From JALZDI01 sp965653225 (GTDB lineage: Bacteria > Actinomycetota > Actinomycetes > Propionibacteriales > Nocardioidaceae), in the NCBI GenBank assembly GCA_965653225.1, contig CBFGZI010000085.1:1-16542 (forward strand): a stretch of DNA of 16,542 nucleotides, given 5' to 3'. This document shows positions 9,428-16,021 of this stretch, in pieces (positions within the stretch are counted from its first letter, which is position 1; each line of letters starts with the position of its first letter). A program made the position numbers and the translations under genes. The notes beneath the pieces were generated by a model. That model was given only the letters and a program-made list of their open reading frames with translations, had not been told where the DNA came from and searched no databases.

Positions 9428-9440
9428 TACTGTGAACATG
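9428..9440 (+). promoter_or_regulatory. -10 element of an apparently leaderless cyclase/STAND gene
   Basis: TACTGT at 9428-9433 fits TANNNT and is followed after 6 nt by the GTG start at 9440. Transcription would begin at or next to the start codon, a common arrangement in actinobacteria. No ribosome site is visible before the GTG, which supports leaderless translation. The -35 is not recognisable. Confidence 0.5.
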
Positions 9441-12106
9441 TGACGACCGACAGCATGTCGAGCGCGTCCCATCGGTTGTTACCCCTGGGCGTCGTCACGT
9501 TCCTGTTCACCGACATCGAAGGCTCCACACGCCTGTTGCACAAGCTCGGCGACGCCTATGGCGAGGTGCTGCAGACCCACCACGCGCTGGTGCGTGACTG
9601 CATCCGGGCGCACGACGGTACGGAGGTCGATACCGAGGGGGATGCGTTCTTCGTCGCGTTCTCCTCGCCGTACGCCGCAGTCGCCGCGGCGGTGGACGCC
9701 CAGCGGGCGCTGCTCGGCTACGCCTGGCCGCACGGTGAGCCGGTCCGGGTGCGGATGGGGCTGCACACCGGCGAGCCTCTGGTGGTGGACGAGAACTACG
9801 TGGGCATGGACGTGCACCGCGCGGCGCGCATCTGCCATGCGGCGCATGGTGGGCAGGTCGTCGTTTCTGCACGCGTCGGGGACCTGCTGGGCGACCGACT
9901 GCCCGAGGGTCTGATGGCCATCCGGGACCTCGGTCACCACTGGCTCAAGGACCTTGCCGCGCCCGAGCACCTGCTGCAGCTGGACATCGAAGGATTGCCC
10001 ACGAGCTTCCCGCCGCTGCAGTCGATGAGCCCGCCGACCAACGTGCCGCGGCAGGTCGCGGACCTGGTCGGGCGTCTGCAGGAGAAGGCAGATCTCCGGG
10101 CGCTGTTGACCGAAGCCAACGCGCGTCTCGTGACGGTCACAGGTCCGGGGGGCGCAGGGAAGACCCGGTTGGCCGCAGCCGTCGCACTCGACCTGCTCGA
10201 GCGGTTCCCGCACGGGGTGCACTTCGTCGACCTCAGCGACCTCGACAAGAAGGAGCTGGTGCTACCAGCGATCGCCCGGGTCTTGCACGTTCCACTCGAA
10301 GGTGACGAGTCGGCCCAGGACGCCGTGGCCGGCCGGATCGGCGACAAGCGGATGCTGCTGTTGCTCGACAACTTCGAGCGGGTCCTGGACGCGGCCGTCG
10401 CGGTCGCGGGGTTGCTTCGCAGCTGCCCCGGGCTCCGGGCACTCGTGACCAGTCGGGTCCTGTTGGGGCTGCAGGACGAGCAGGAGTACGCCCTGCCCCC
10501 GATGGGCCTTCCGCGCGGCAACTCATTGCGCGAGATCCGTGACTCCGAGGCCGTCGAGCTGTTCGTAGCCCGGGCCTCTATGGCGCGCCAGGACTTCGAG
10601 CTGACCGAAGACAACGCCACCGCGGTCGCAGAGGCATGCCGGCTGCTCGACGGTCTTCCGCTGGCGATCCAGCTCGCCGCGTCGAGGATCCGGCTCTTCG
10701 CGCCGCGCGCGCTGGTCGGCAAGCTCGAGGACCGCCTGCAGTTGCTCACCAGCGCGACCCAGGACATCCCGACCCGACACCGGACCATGCGGGCCACTGT
10801 CGACTGGAGCTACGCGCTCCTCGACGAGGCCGAACGCCGGTTCTTCCGAGACTTTGCCGTCTTCAGCGGTGGTGCGCGGCTCGAGAGCGTCGAGGCGGTG
10901 GTGACGTCCCACGAGGACGTGCTGTCCCGGGTCACCTCGCTGGTGAACCACAGCCTGCTGGTCCAGCGTGAGGACCCGGACGGCCAGCCGCGGTTCCACA
11001 TGCTGCAGACGTTGCGCGACTACGCAATCGGGTTGCTCGACGAGGAGCCGTTGCATCAGGCGCTGCTGTCTGAGCGGCACGCGGGACACTACCTCGACCT
11101 GGTGCACGAGATGTTGCCGCCAGGCGCCACCGCCAAGAAGGCAGACATCCGACGGGTGCAGGACGACTACGACAACGTGCGTGCCGCGCTCACCTACTGG
11201 CTGGACCGTGGCGCCGACGCCACCGGAGCGGCCGACAAGGCGCTCGAGCTGGCGGGGGCGATGGGCCACTACTGGTACGCCCACGGTCTGTCGTTGATGG
11301 GCAGCGACTGGCTGGAGCGTGCTCTCGCCCAAGCCCCGGAGGCGCCTGCGGCGACCCGAGCCCAGGCACTGCTGGCGCTGGGCATCATGAGCGCCCAACG
11401 CCAGCAGCCCGACCGGGCGATGGAGCTGCTGACTCGGGCGCGCGAGCTCTACCAGGAGGTCGGCGACCGCACCGGCGAGGCGCGGTGCCTGAACGGCGCC
11501 GGCATCGTCGCCGCCTCCGCGGGCAGACGCGCCGAGGCCCGCGAGCATCTGCAGACAGCGGCCGCTCTTTTCGACAAGCTGGGTGATGCCGTCGGCCAGA
11601 CCGATGCCCTGGACAACCTGGGTGTCGTCTACCTGCACGAGGGCAGCTGGGCGCAGGCCTGCGACATCTTCCGGACCAATCTGCCGCGGTACAAGGCTTC
11701 TGGCAACGACTGGGGCGCCGCCTGCACCGCGCTCAACCTCGGCGTCGCGTACGTGCTCGGCGGCAAGGCCGCCGACGCCCAGGAGCCCATCCGGGAGGCG
11801 TTCGAGGTCTTCGGGGAGTGGCAGGACCCGAATGGGCTCACCGAGACCTTGGAGGCGGCGGTGGGTCTCGCCGCGACGCAAGGCCAGTGGACCCCTGCCG
11901 CCCGCCTGGCCGGCGCCGCGGAGACGGCACGGCAGGACCTCGGGGTTCGCGGCCCCCAGCCGGACCGGGCCCGTCTGGATGCCTGGGTCGTCGAGACCGC
12001 GAGACGGCTCGGCGAAGCCGCGTTCGAGGCAGCCCGGCACGAGGGCGGTGCGATGACCCCTGAGCAGGCCACTACTTACGCCCTCGACGAGGTCATAGGT
12101 CGCTGA
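9440..12106 (+). CDS. Class III cyclase-like domain fused to STAND ATPase and TPR repeats
   Basis: An 888-residue cytosolic multidomain signalling protein. Residues about 16-185 form a class III nucleotidyl cyclase homology domain. Metal-binding aspartates are D25 (FLFTDIEGST) and D68 (TEGDAFF), and the arginine R130 of HRAARI is retained. The usual transition-state Asn is His126 and the purine-specifying Lys position is Asp64, so activity is uncertain. Residues about 205-440 form a STAND/NB-ARC-like NTPase: Walker A GPGGAGKT at 235-242, Walker B LLLLDN at 306-311, sensor-like TSR at 337-339 and GLPLAI at 405-410. A winged-helix-like segment follows (about 448-510), then helical TPR-type repeats from about 570 to 830. 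Relatives often end in a LuxR-type HTH, but here the protein stops after the TEMPQ-like tail (MTPEQATTYALDE) with no DNA-binding domain. ATG at 9455 is an alternative start. Ligand and partners are unknown. Confidence 0.85.
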   Translation: MTTDSMSSASHRLLPLGVVTFLFTDIEGSTRLLHKLGDAYGEVLQTHHALVRDCIRAHDGTEVDTEGDAFFVAFSSPYAAVAAAVDAQRALLGYAWPHGEPVRVRMGLHTGEPLVVDENYVGMDVHRAARICHAAHGGQVVVSARVGDLLGDRLPEGLMAIRDLGHHWLKDLAAPEHLLQLDIEGLPTSFPPLQSMSPPTNVPRQVADLVGRLQEKADLRALLTEANARLVTVTGPGGAGKTRLAAAVALDLLERFPHGVHFVDLSDLDKKELVLPAIARVLHVPLEGDESAQDAVAGRIGDKRMLLLLDNFERVLDAAVAVAGLLRSCPGLRALVTSRVLLGLQDEQEYALPPMGLPRGNSLREIRDSEAVELFVARASMARQDFELTEDNATAVAEACRLLDGLPLAIQLAASRIRLFAPRALVGKLEDRLQLLTSATQDIPTRHRTMRATVDWSYALLDEAERRFFRDFAVFSGGARLESVEAVVTSHEDVLSRVTSLVNHSLLVQREDPDGQPRFHMLQTLRDYAIGLLDEEPLHQALLSERHAGHYLDLVHEMLPPGATAKKADIRRVQDDYDNVRAALTYWLDRGADATGAADKALELAGAMGHYWYAHGLSLMGSDWLERALAQAPEAPAATRAQALLALGIMSAQRQQPDRAMELLTRARELYQEVGDRTGEARCLNGAGIVAASAGRRAEAREHLQTAAALFDKLGDAVGQTDALDNLGVVYLHEGSWAQACDIFRTNLPRYKASGNDWGAACTALNLGVAYVLGGKAADAQEPIREAFEVFGEWQDPNGLTETLEAAVGLAATQGQWTPAARLAGAAETARQDLGVRGPQPDRARLDAWVVETARRLGEAAFEAARHEGGAMTPEQATTYALDEVIGR

Positions 12107-12115
12107 CCCGGGTCA
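12104..12115. repeat. TGACCCGGGTCA palindrome containing both convergent stop codons
   Basis: A perfect 12-bp palindrome whose two ends are the TGA stop of the cyclase/STAND gene (plus) and the TGA stop of the L,D-transpeptidase gene (minus), with 6 nt between the stops. It may be fortuitous in a G+C-rich junction. It is too short to be called a terminator with confidence. Confidence 0.6.
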
Positions 12116-13201
12116 CGACCAGTAGATGACGACCTTGTCCCCGACACGCACCTGGTTGAACAGCGAGGCAAGCGCGCTGTAGTCGCGGACGTTGACGCAG
12201 CCGTGCGACGCGCCGGCGTACCCACGGGCCGCGAAGTCCGAGGAGTAGTGCACCGCCTGCCCGCCGCTGAAGAACATCGAGTACGGCATCGCAGTGGCGT
12301 ACAGGTGCGAGACGTGGTCGGCGTCCTTGGTGTACACGTGGAACAGCCCCTCCCGGGTCGGGCTGTACGACGCGCCGAACCGGACGTCGAGACTCATCAG
12401 CACCTTGCCGTCGACGACCCAGCGCAGGCTGCTCGTGGCCTTGTCGATGCAGAGCGCCCGCCCGGTGGTGCAGCGCGGGTCCAGCGGTGCGCCGTCGGCC
12501 GGGTCGGGCTTGCGGTTCGCGAGCTCGTCCTTGGTCGGTTTGGTGGTCATGCCCTCCAGCAGGTCGAGGGTGCGCTGGTCCACGCCGCCGGTCTGCGGGA
12601 TGCCGCGCTTGCCCTGGAAGCCGGTCACCGCCTTGCGGGTCGGGGCGCCGTAGTGGCCGGTCACGTCCCCGAAGAACCAGGCGATCTGGCGCAGCCGGGC
12701 CTGGATCTCGCGCACCTCCGGGCCGTCGTCGCCGGGACCGTAGAGCGCCGGCCCGGCCCGGTTGAACATGTCCGCTCCGGTTGGCGTGCGGGTCATCGTC
12801 ACCAGCCGGTGCCAGGTTCGGGCGTTCACGGTGCCGGTCGCCTTGAAGCCGCGCTTGGCCTGGAATCCGGCGACGGCCGCGCGGGTGCCGCCGGCGTACG
12901 TGCCGGTCGTCGGCGGGGTGAACCACTCCAGCTGGGTGAGCCGGGCCTGCAGCTCGCGCACCTTGCGACCGCTGTCGCCGACCTGCAGCACCACGCTCGG
13001 GCGGGCGTCGACCTCGCGGGTCGGAGTCGGGGTGGCTGCCGGGCTCGTCGGAGTGGCCTTCGGCTTCGGGTGGTGCACCGTGGCCGGACGCTGCGCAGCG
13101 GCGGTGGAGCCGGCCAGCGTGACCGCGCCATAGGCCGCGGCCGCCCCGAGCATCAGCGAGCCGCTGACCAGTACCGCAGCCGTCTTGGGTCCCCGTCGCA
13201 T
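12113..13201 (-). CDS. Secreted L,D-transpeptidase with two peptidoglycan-binding domains
   Basis: A 362-residue cell-wall enzyme predicted to make 3->3 peptidoglycan cross-links or attach proteins to stem peptides. Residues 1-36 are a basic start (MRRGPK) plus a hydrophobic stretch ending in AAAQ, a signal peptide or membrane anchor. A Pro/Thr-rich linker (about 40-66) is followed by two peptidoglycan-binding domain 1 repeats at about 70-134 and 155-216. Each has the VRELQARL/VREIQARL helix and an AVxGFQxKRG core. The YkuD catalytic domain spans about 245-361, with His318 and the SHGCVNVRD motif holding His333 and the nucleophile Cys335. The ATG at 13201 has GGGAGA at 13206-13211, a short 4-nt spacing. 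It differs from the mycobacterial Ldt layout, which uses Ig-like domains instead of peptidoglycan-binding repeats. Confidence 0.9.
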   Translation of the reverse strand: MRRGPKTAAVLVSGSLMLGAAAAYGAVTLAGSTAAAQRPATVHHPKPKATPTSPAATPTPTREVDARPSVVLQVGDSGRKVRELQARLTQLEWFTPPTTGTYAGGTRAAVAGFQAKRGFKATGTVNARTWHRLVTMTRTPTGADMFNRAGPALYGPGDDGPEVREIQARLRQIAWFFGDVTGHYGAPTRKAVTGFQGKRGIPQTGGVDQRTLDLLEGMTTKPTKDELANRKPDPADGAPLDPRCTTGRALCIDKATSSLRWVVDGKVLMSLDVRFGASYSPTREGLFHVYTKDADHVSHLYATAMPYSMFFSGGQAVHYSSDFAARGYAGASHGCVNVRDYSALASLFNQVRVGDKVVIYWS

Positions 13202-13221
13202 GCCGTCTCCCGTGGGTCGTA

Positions 13222-13240
13222 GGCCGACGACGCGTCGGCC
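13222..13240. promoter_or_regulatory. Perfect 8-bp hairpin upstream of the L,D-transpeptidase gene
   Basis: GGCCGACG (13222-13229) pairs perfectly with CGTCGGCC (13233-13240) around a 3-nt ACG loop. It lies 20 nt before the transpeptidase start on the minus strand and in the shared divergent region with nuoA. It could be a 5'-leader hairpin or an operator; no T-run marks it as a terminator. Confidence 0.4.
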
Positions 13241-13277
13241 TTCTGGTCTCCTAGACGCGGGTGAAGCCAGATCGGTT

Positions 13278-13305
13278 GCCTACCGACCAGCCTTGAACGG
13301 TAGGC
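13278..13305. promoter_or_regulatory. GCCTACCG/CGGTAGGC inverted repeat in divergent promoter region
   Basis: Two 8-bp perfect arms (13278-13285 and 13298-13305) are separated by 12 nt. Outer GGTT (13274-13277) and AACC (13310-13313) could extend the dyad past a bulge. On the minus strand TACCGT (13297-13302) fits a -10 pattern for the transpeptidase gene and lies within one arm, so a protein bound here might block that promoter. This is inference. Confidence 0.4.
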
Positions 13306-13350
13306 CACCAACCACCGTGGAACGGGCCGCCACTCCGGGGGAGTCCGGCC

Positions 13351-13366
13351 GTGACCCGATCGTCAC
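13351..13366. promoter_or_regulatory. GTGAC-N6-GTCAC dyad upstream of the nuo -10
   Basis: A 5-bp inverted repeat centred about 30 nt upstream of the nuoA -10, where a -35 or an operator would be. It recalls cAMP-receptor (Crp-type) sites, but GTGA and TCAC are 8 nt apart instead of 6, so it is not a standard one. Confidence 0.3.
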
Positions 13367-13387
13367 AAACCCTCTATCCGCACCCCC

Positions 13388-13401
13388 TAGACTCAACACC
13401 G
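13388..13401 (+). promoter_or_regulatory. -10 element of apparently leaderless nuo operon
   Basis: TAGACT at 13388-13393 fits TANNNT and is followed after 7 nt by the GTG of nuoA at 13401, so the transcript probably starts at the start codon. There is no ribosome site before nuoA, consistent with leaderless translation. No clear -35 is present. Confidence 0.55.
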
Positions 13402-13766
13402 TGGCGGACTACTACACGGCGTACCTGCCATTGGTGGCGATCATCGTCATCGGCACGCTCCTCGTGGGCGGCATGTTCGCCGGGAACCGGATGTTGCGGC
13501 CCAGCCATGCCACGAGCGAGAAGCTGCTCACCTATGAGTGCGGCGTGGACCCGGTCGGCGAGGGTTGGGCGCAGAACCACGTGCGCTACTACGTCTACGC
13601 CTACCTCTACGTGATCTTCGCCGTGGACGCCGTGTTCCTGTTCCCATGGGCGACCGTGTTCGGCAGCCTCGGCCGGACCACCATCGCGGAGATGGGCGTG
13701 TTCATCGGGTTCGTCGCCGTCGGCCTCGTCTACGCCTGGCGCAAGGGGGTGCTCACGTGGACGTGA
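13401..13766 (+). CDS. nuoA: Complex I-like subunit NuoA (ND3 family)
   Basis: A 121-residue membrane subunit at the junction of the peripheral and membrane arms. Three hydrophobic helices lie at about 8-26, 62-86 and 94-113. The ND3 family signature is YECGVDPVGEG at 45-55 followed by VRYYVYAYLYVIFAVDAVFLFPWA at 61-84 (only part quoted: FAVDAVFLFPW at 73-83). The frame is open upstream to 13185, but that part overlaps the dyads and looks non-coding; GTG at 13401 directly after the -10 gives the normal length. Compared with the FDVE motif of E. coli NuoA, the first acidic residue is Ala74 and the second is Asp76. First gene of the operon. Confidence 0.9.
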   Translation: MADYYTAYLPLVAIIVIGTLLVGGMFAGNRMLRPSHATSEKLLTYECGVDPVGEGWAQNHVRYYVYAYLYVIFAVDAVFLFPWATVFGSLGRTTIAEMGVFIGFVAVGLVYAWRKGVLTWT

Positions 13767-14329
13767 GCACGACGACCGACCTCGGGATGCCGCAGGTCGG
13801 GCCGCTGCAGAAGCTCGCGCCGAAGCCGGCGCGCTACCTGCTGAACTGGGGCCGCAAGTACTCCCTGTGGGTCTTCAACTTCGGGCTGGCCTGCTGCGCG
13901 ATCGAGTTCATCGCCACCTCGATGGCGCGCCACGACTTCATCCGGCTCGGGGTCATCCCGTTCGCACCGGGGCCCCGGCAGGCGGACCTGATGGTTGTGT
14001 CCGGGACGGTGACCGACAAGATGGCGCCCGCGATCCGCCGGCTCTACGAGCAGATGCCGGAGCCGAAGTACGTGATCTCGTTCGGCTCCTGCTCAAACTC
14101 CGGCGGGCCCTACTGGGACTCCTACTGCGTGACCAAGGGCGTCGACCAGATCATCCCGGTCGACGTGTACGTGCCGGGATGCCCACCGCGCCCGGAGTCG
14201 CTGCTGCAGGGGATCCTCAAGCTGCAGGAGAAGATCGACGGCGAGTCGCTGCGCGACCGGTACCGCTCCGATGGCGCCGCGTCGGTGACCCGCGGCCTGG
14301 TCACCCCGCCGCCGGGGGCAGTGACATGA
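13757..14329 (+). CDS. nuoB: Complex I-like Fe-S subunit NuoB, NdhK-like
   Basis: A 190-residue peripheral subunit carrying the terminal [4Fe-4S] cluster N2 that reduces quinone. The ligands are the tandem Cys46-Cys47 (GLACCAIEF), Cys112 (GSCSNSGG) and Cys142 (VPGCPPRPE). RLYEQMPEPKYVISFGSC at 95-112 and GVDQIIPVDVYVPGCPPRPE at 128-147 are closer, from memory, to cyanobacterial NdhK than to the RRVYDQMPEPRWVISMGSC form of typical actinobacterial NuoB. GTG at 13757 is preferred because AAGGGGG at 13744-13749 is 7 nt upstream; GTG at 13763, which overlaps the nuoA stop as GTGA, is the alternative. The tail beyond residue 160 is polar and Pro-rich. Confidence 0.92.
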   Translation: MDVSTTTDLGMPQVGPLQKLAPKPARYLLNWGRKYSLWVFNFGLACCAIEFIATSMARHDFIRLGVIPFAPGPRQADLMVVSGTVTDKMAPAIRRLYEQMPEPKYVISFGSCSNSGGPYWDSYCVTKGVDQIIPVDVYVPGCPPRPESLLQGILKLQEKIDGESLRDRYRSDGAASVTRGLVTPPPGAVT

Positions 14330-15072
14330 CCAGTTCGGTGGACCTGTGGCCCGGTCGGGTCCGGGCCGCCTACACAGAGCGGTTCACCGAGGACGCCTCG
14401 GTGGACGACGGCTTCGGGCCGCTGTCCGTGGACGTGCCGGCCGACCGCTGGGTCGAGGCGGTCGCGCTGGCGCGGAACGGCCTGGACTGCACGTTCTTCG
14501 ACTGGCTGTCCGCGGTCGACGAGCTGACTGACGGGTTCCGGGTGGTCTGCCATCTCGCGAACCACCGTCGCGGCGGGGTCGAGCACCTGCTGCTGCGCAC
14601 GCTGGTGCCGCGCGAGGGCGCCGAGCTGGCGTCGGTGGCGGACCTGTTCGCCGGCGCCCGCTGGCACGAGCGGGAGACCCACGAGATGTTCGGCGGGGAC
14701 TTCGTCGTGGACGGCGAGGTGCTGGAGCTGGAGGGCCTGCTGCTGCCCGAGGAGTTCGAGGGGCACCCGCTCCGCAAGGACTTCGTGCTCGCCTCCCGGG
14801 TCGCCAAGCCCTGGCCGGGCGCGAAGGAGCCGGGGGAGAGCGACCACGACGCCGCCAGTTCTTCTGCGCCGGCTCGGCGGCGGACCCGCCCTCCCGGCGT
14901 ACCGGAGCCCGAGCAGTGGGGGCCGCGCGAGGCCGGCTCGGAACAGCCCGACCCGCTGGCCGCGGCCGCCAGCGGCGGACCCGGACGACCGCGACGGGCG
15001 CCCCGGGAGCGCCGGCAGCCATCGCCCGAGCCCAGCGAGTCCACCGAGCCGCAGGACGGTGGCGATGCCTGA
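14326..15072 (+). CDS. nuoC: Complex I-like 30-kDa subunit NuoC with long disordered tail
   Basis: A 248-residue peripheral-arm subunit. Residues about 30-155 are the 30-kDa domain, with the family motif WHERETHEMFGGDF at 113-126 and LPEEFEGHPLRKDF at 140-153. In this family it packs against NuoD and NuoB. Residues about 166-248 form an extension rich in Pro, Arg, Glu, Ser and Ala, with no predicted fold. It is a separate NuoC, not a NuoCD fusion: nothing like the 49-kDa NuoD follows the domain. The ATG overlaps the nuoB stop as ATGA, with GGGGG at 14314-14318, 7 nt before it. Assignment is firm for the core domain. Confidence 0.88.
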   Translation: MTSSVDLWPGRVRAAYTERFTEDASVDDGFGPLSVDVPADRWVEAVALARNGLDCTFFDWLSAVDELTDGFRVVCHLANHRRGGVEHLLLRTLVPREGAELASVADLFAGARWHERETHEMFGGDFVVDGEVLELEGLLLPEEFEGHPLRKDFVLASRVAKPWPGAKEPGESDHDAASSSAPARRRTRPPGVPEPEQWGPREAGSEQPDPLAAAASGGPGRPRRAPRERRQPSPEPSESTEPQDGGDA

Positions 15073-16021
15073 GGTCGCCGAGGTGGTCCTCCGCCTCCTG
15101 GTGGTGCTCGCCGCCTTCCTGCTGCTGCCGCTGCTGGTCGGCCAGGTCGAGCACAAGACGATGGCGCACATGCAGAGCCGGGTCGGGCCGATGTACGCCG
15201 GCATGTTCCACGGCTGGGCGCAGCTGGTCGCCGACGGCGTCAAGTTCGTGCAGAAGGAGGACGTGGTGCCGGCCGCGGCCGACCGGACCGTGTTCAAGCT
15301 GGCGCCGATCGTCGCGCTGCTGCCCTACCTGGTCGCGCTGATCGTGGTCCCGCTCGGGCCCGGCCTGGTCGGCCAGGACCTCGACGTCGGGGTGTTCTTC
15401 GTGCTCGCGGTGATGGGGGCCGGCGTGGTCGGCACCCTGATGGGCGGCTGGTCGTCAGCGAACAAGTTCAGCCTGCTCGGCGGGATCCGGGTGGCGGCCC
15501 AGCTGATGGCCTACGAGCTCCCGTTCGTGCTCGCCGCCGCGTCGGTGGCGATGGCCGCCGGCACGCTGTCGCTGACCGGGATCGTGGACGCCTGGAACCC
15601 GTGGTGGCTGCTGTGGCAGGGCATCGGCGGGTTCGTGTTCTTCACCGCCGGGCTGGCGGAGCTGCAGCGCCCGCCGTTCGACATGCCGGTCGCCGACGCG
15701 GAGATCGTGTTCGGCCCGTACACGGAGTACGGCGGGCTCCGGTTCGCGCTGTTCATCCTCGCCGAGTACGCCGGGATCGTGGTGCTCTCCGCGCTGACCA
15801 CGGTGCTGTTCCTGGGCGGCTGGCACGGGCCGCTCGAGGACCAGCTCGGGTGGCTGTGGACCCTGGTGAAGACCTTCCTGGTCGCGTTCCTGGTGATCTG
15901 GGTGCGGGTCGCCTACCCGCGGCTCCGGGAGGACCAGCTGCAGAAGTTCGCGTGGCAGGGGCTGGTGCCGCTGGTGCTGCTCCAGCTCGCGATCACGACG
16001 GTAGGGGTGGTGGTCCGGTGA
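15065..16021 (+). CDS. nuoH: Complex I-like membrane subunit NuoH (ND1 family)
   Basis: A 318-residue membrane subunit that forms the quinone-channel floor and joins the arms. About eight hydrophobic helices are visible. Family motifs include EHKTMAHMQSRVGPMYAG at 29-46, QLVADGVKFVQKED at 53-66, AYELPF at 149-154, and AELQRPPFDMPVADAEIVFG at 198-217 followed by TEYGGLRFALFILAEY (220-235). In the third motif the usual PEAExE reads PVADAE, so the first Glu is Val209 and the second Asp211. ATG at 15065 is preferred because AGGA at 15053-15056 is 8 nt away; GTG at 15059 would add two residues but leaves only 2 nt. It overlaps the nuoC end by 8 nt. It directly follows nuoC; no nuoD, E, F or G lies between. 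Confidence 0.9.
   Translation: MPEVAEVVLRLLVVLAAFLLLPLLVGQVEHKTMAHMQSRVGPMYAGMFHGWAQLVADGVKFVQKEDVVPAAADRTVFKLAPIVALLPYLVALIVVPLGPGLVGQDLDVGVFFVLAVMGAGVVGTLMGGWSSANKFSLLGGIRVAAQLMAYELPFVLAAASVAMAAGTLSLTGIVDAWNPWWLLWQGIGGFVFFTAGLAELQRPPFDMPVADAEIVFGPYTEYGGLRFALFILAEYAGIVVLSALTTVLFLGGWHGPLEDQLGWLWTLVKTFLVAFLVIWVRVAYPRLREDQLQKFAWQGLVPLVLLQLAITTVGVVVR

Noticed and set aside
9055..9435. 126-codon plus-strand frame overlapping the small hypothetical gene
   Set aside because: Ser/Thr/Arg-rich without structure, runs into the cyclase promoter; the opposite strand has a more protein-like C-terminus.
9432..9446. Rex-type redox operator (TGTGAAC half) before the cyclase gene
   Set aside because: Only one half-site is present; no matching TTCACA arm follows.
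10523..12040. 505-codon minus-strand open frame opposite the cyclase/STAND gene
   Set aside because: Shadow of a gene with clear cyclase, P-loop and TPR features.
13351..13366. Crp-type binding site before nuoA
   Set aside because: GTGA and TCAC are separated by 8 nt instead of the 6 nt of Crp/GlxR sites, so it is kept only as an unnamed dyad.
14326..15072. NuoCD fusion explaining the missing NuoD
   Set aside because: The C-terminal 80 residues of NuoC are low complexity and far too short for the roughly 400-residue 49-kDa domain.
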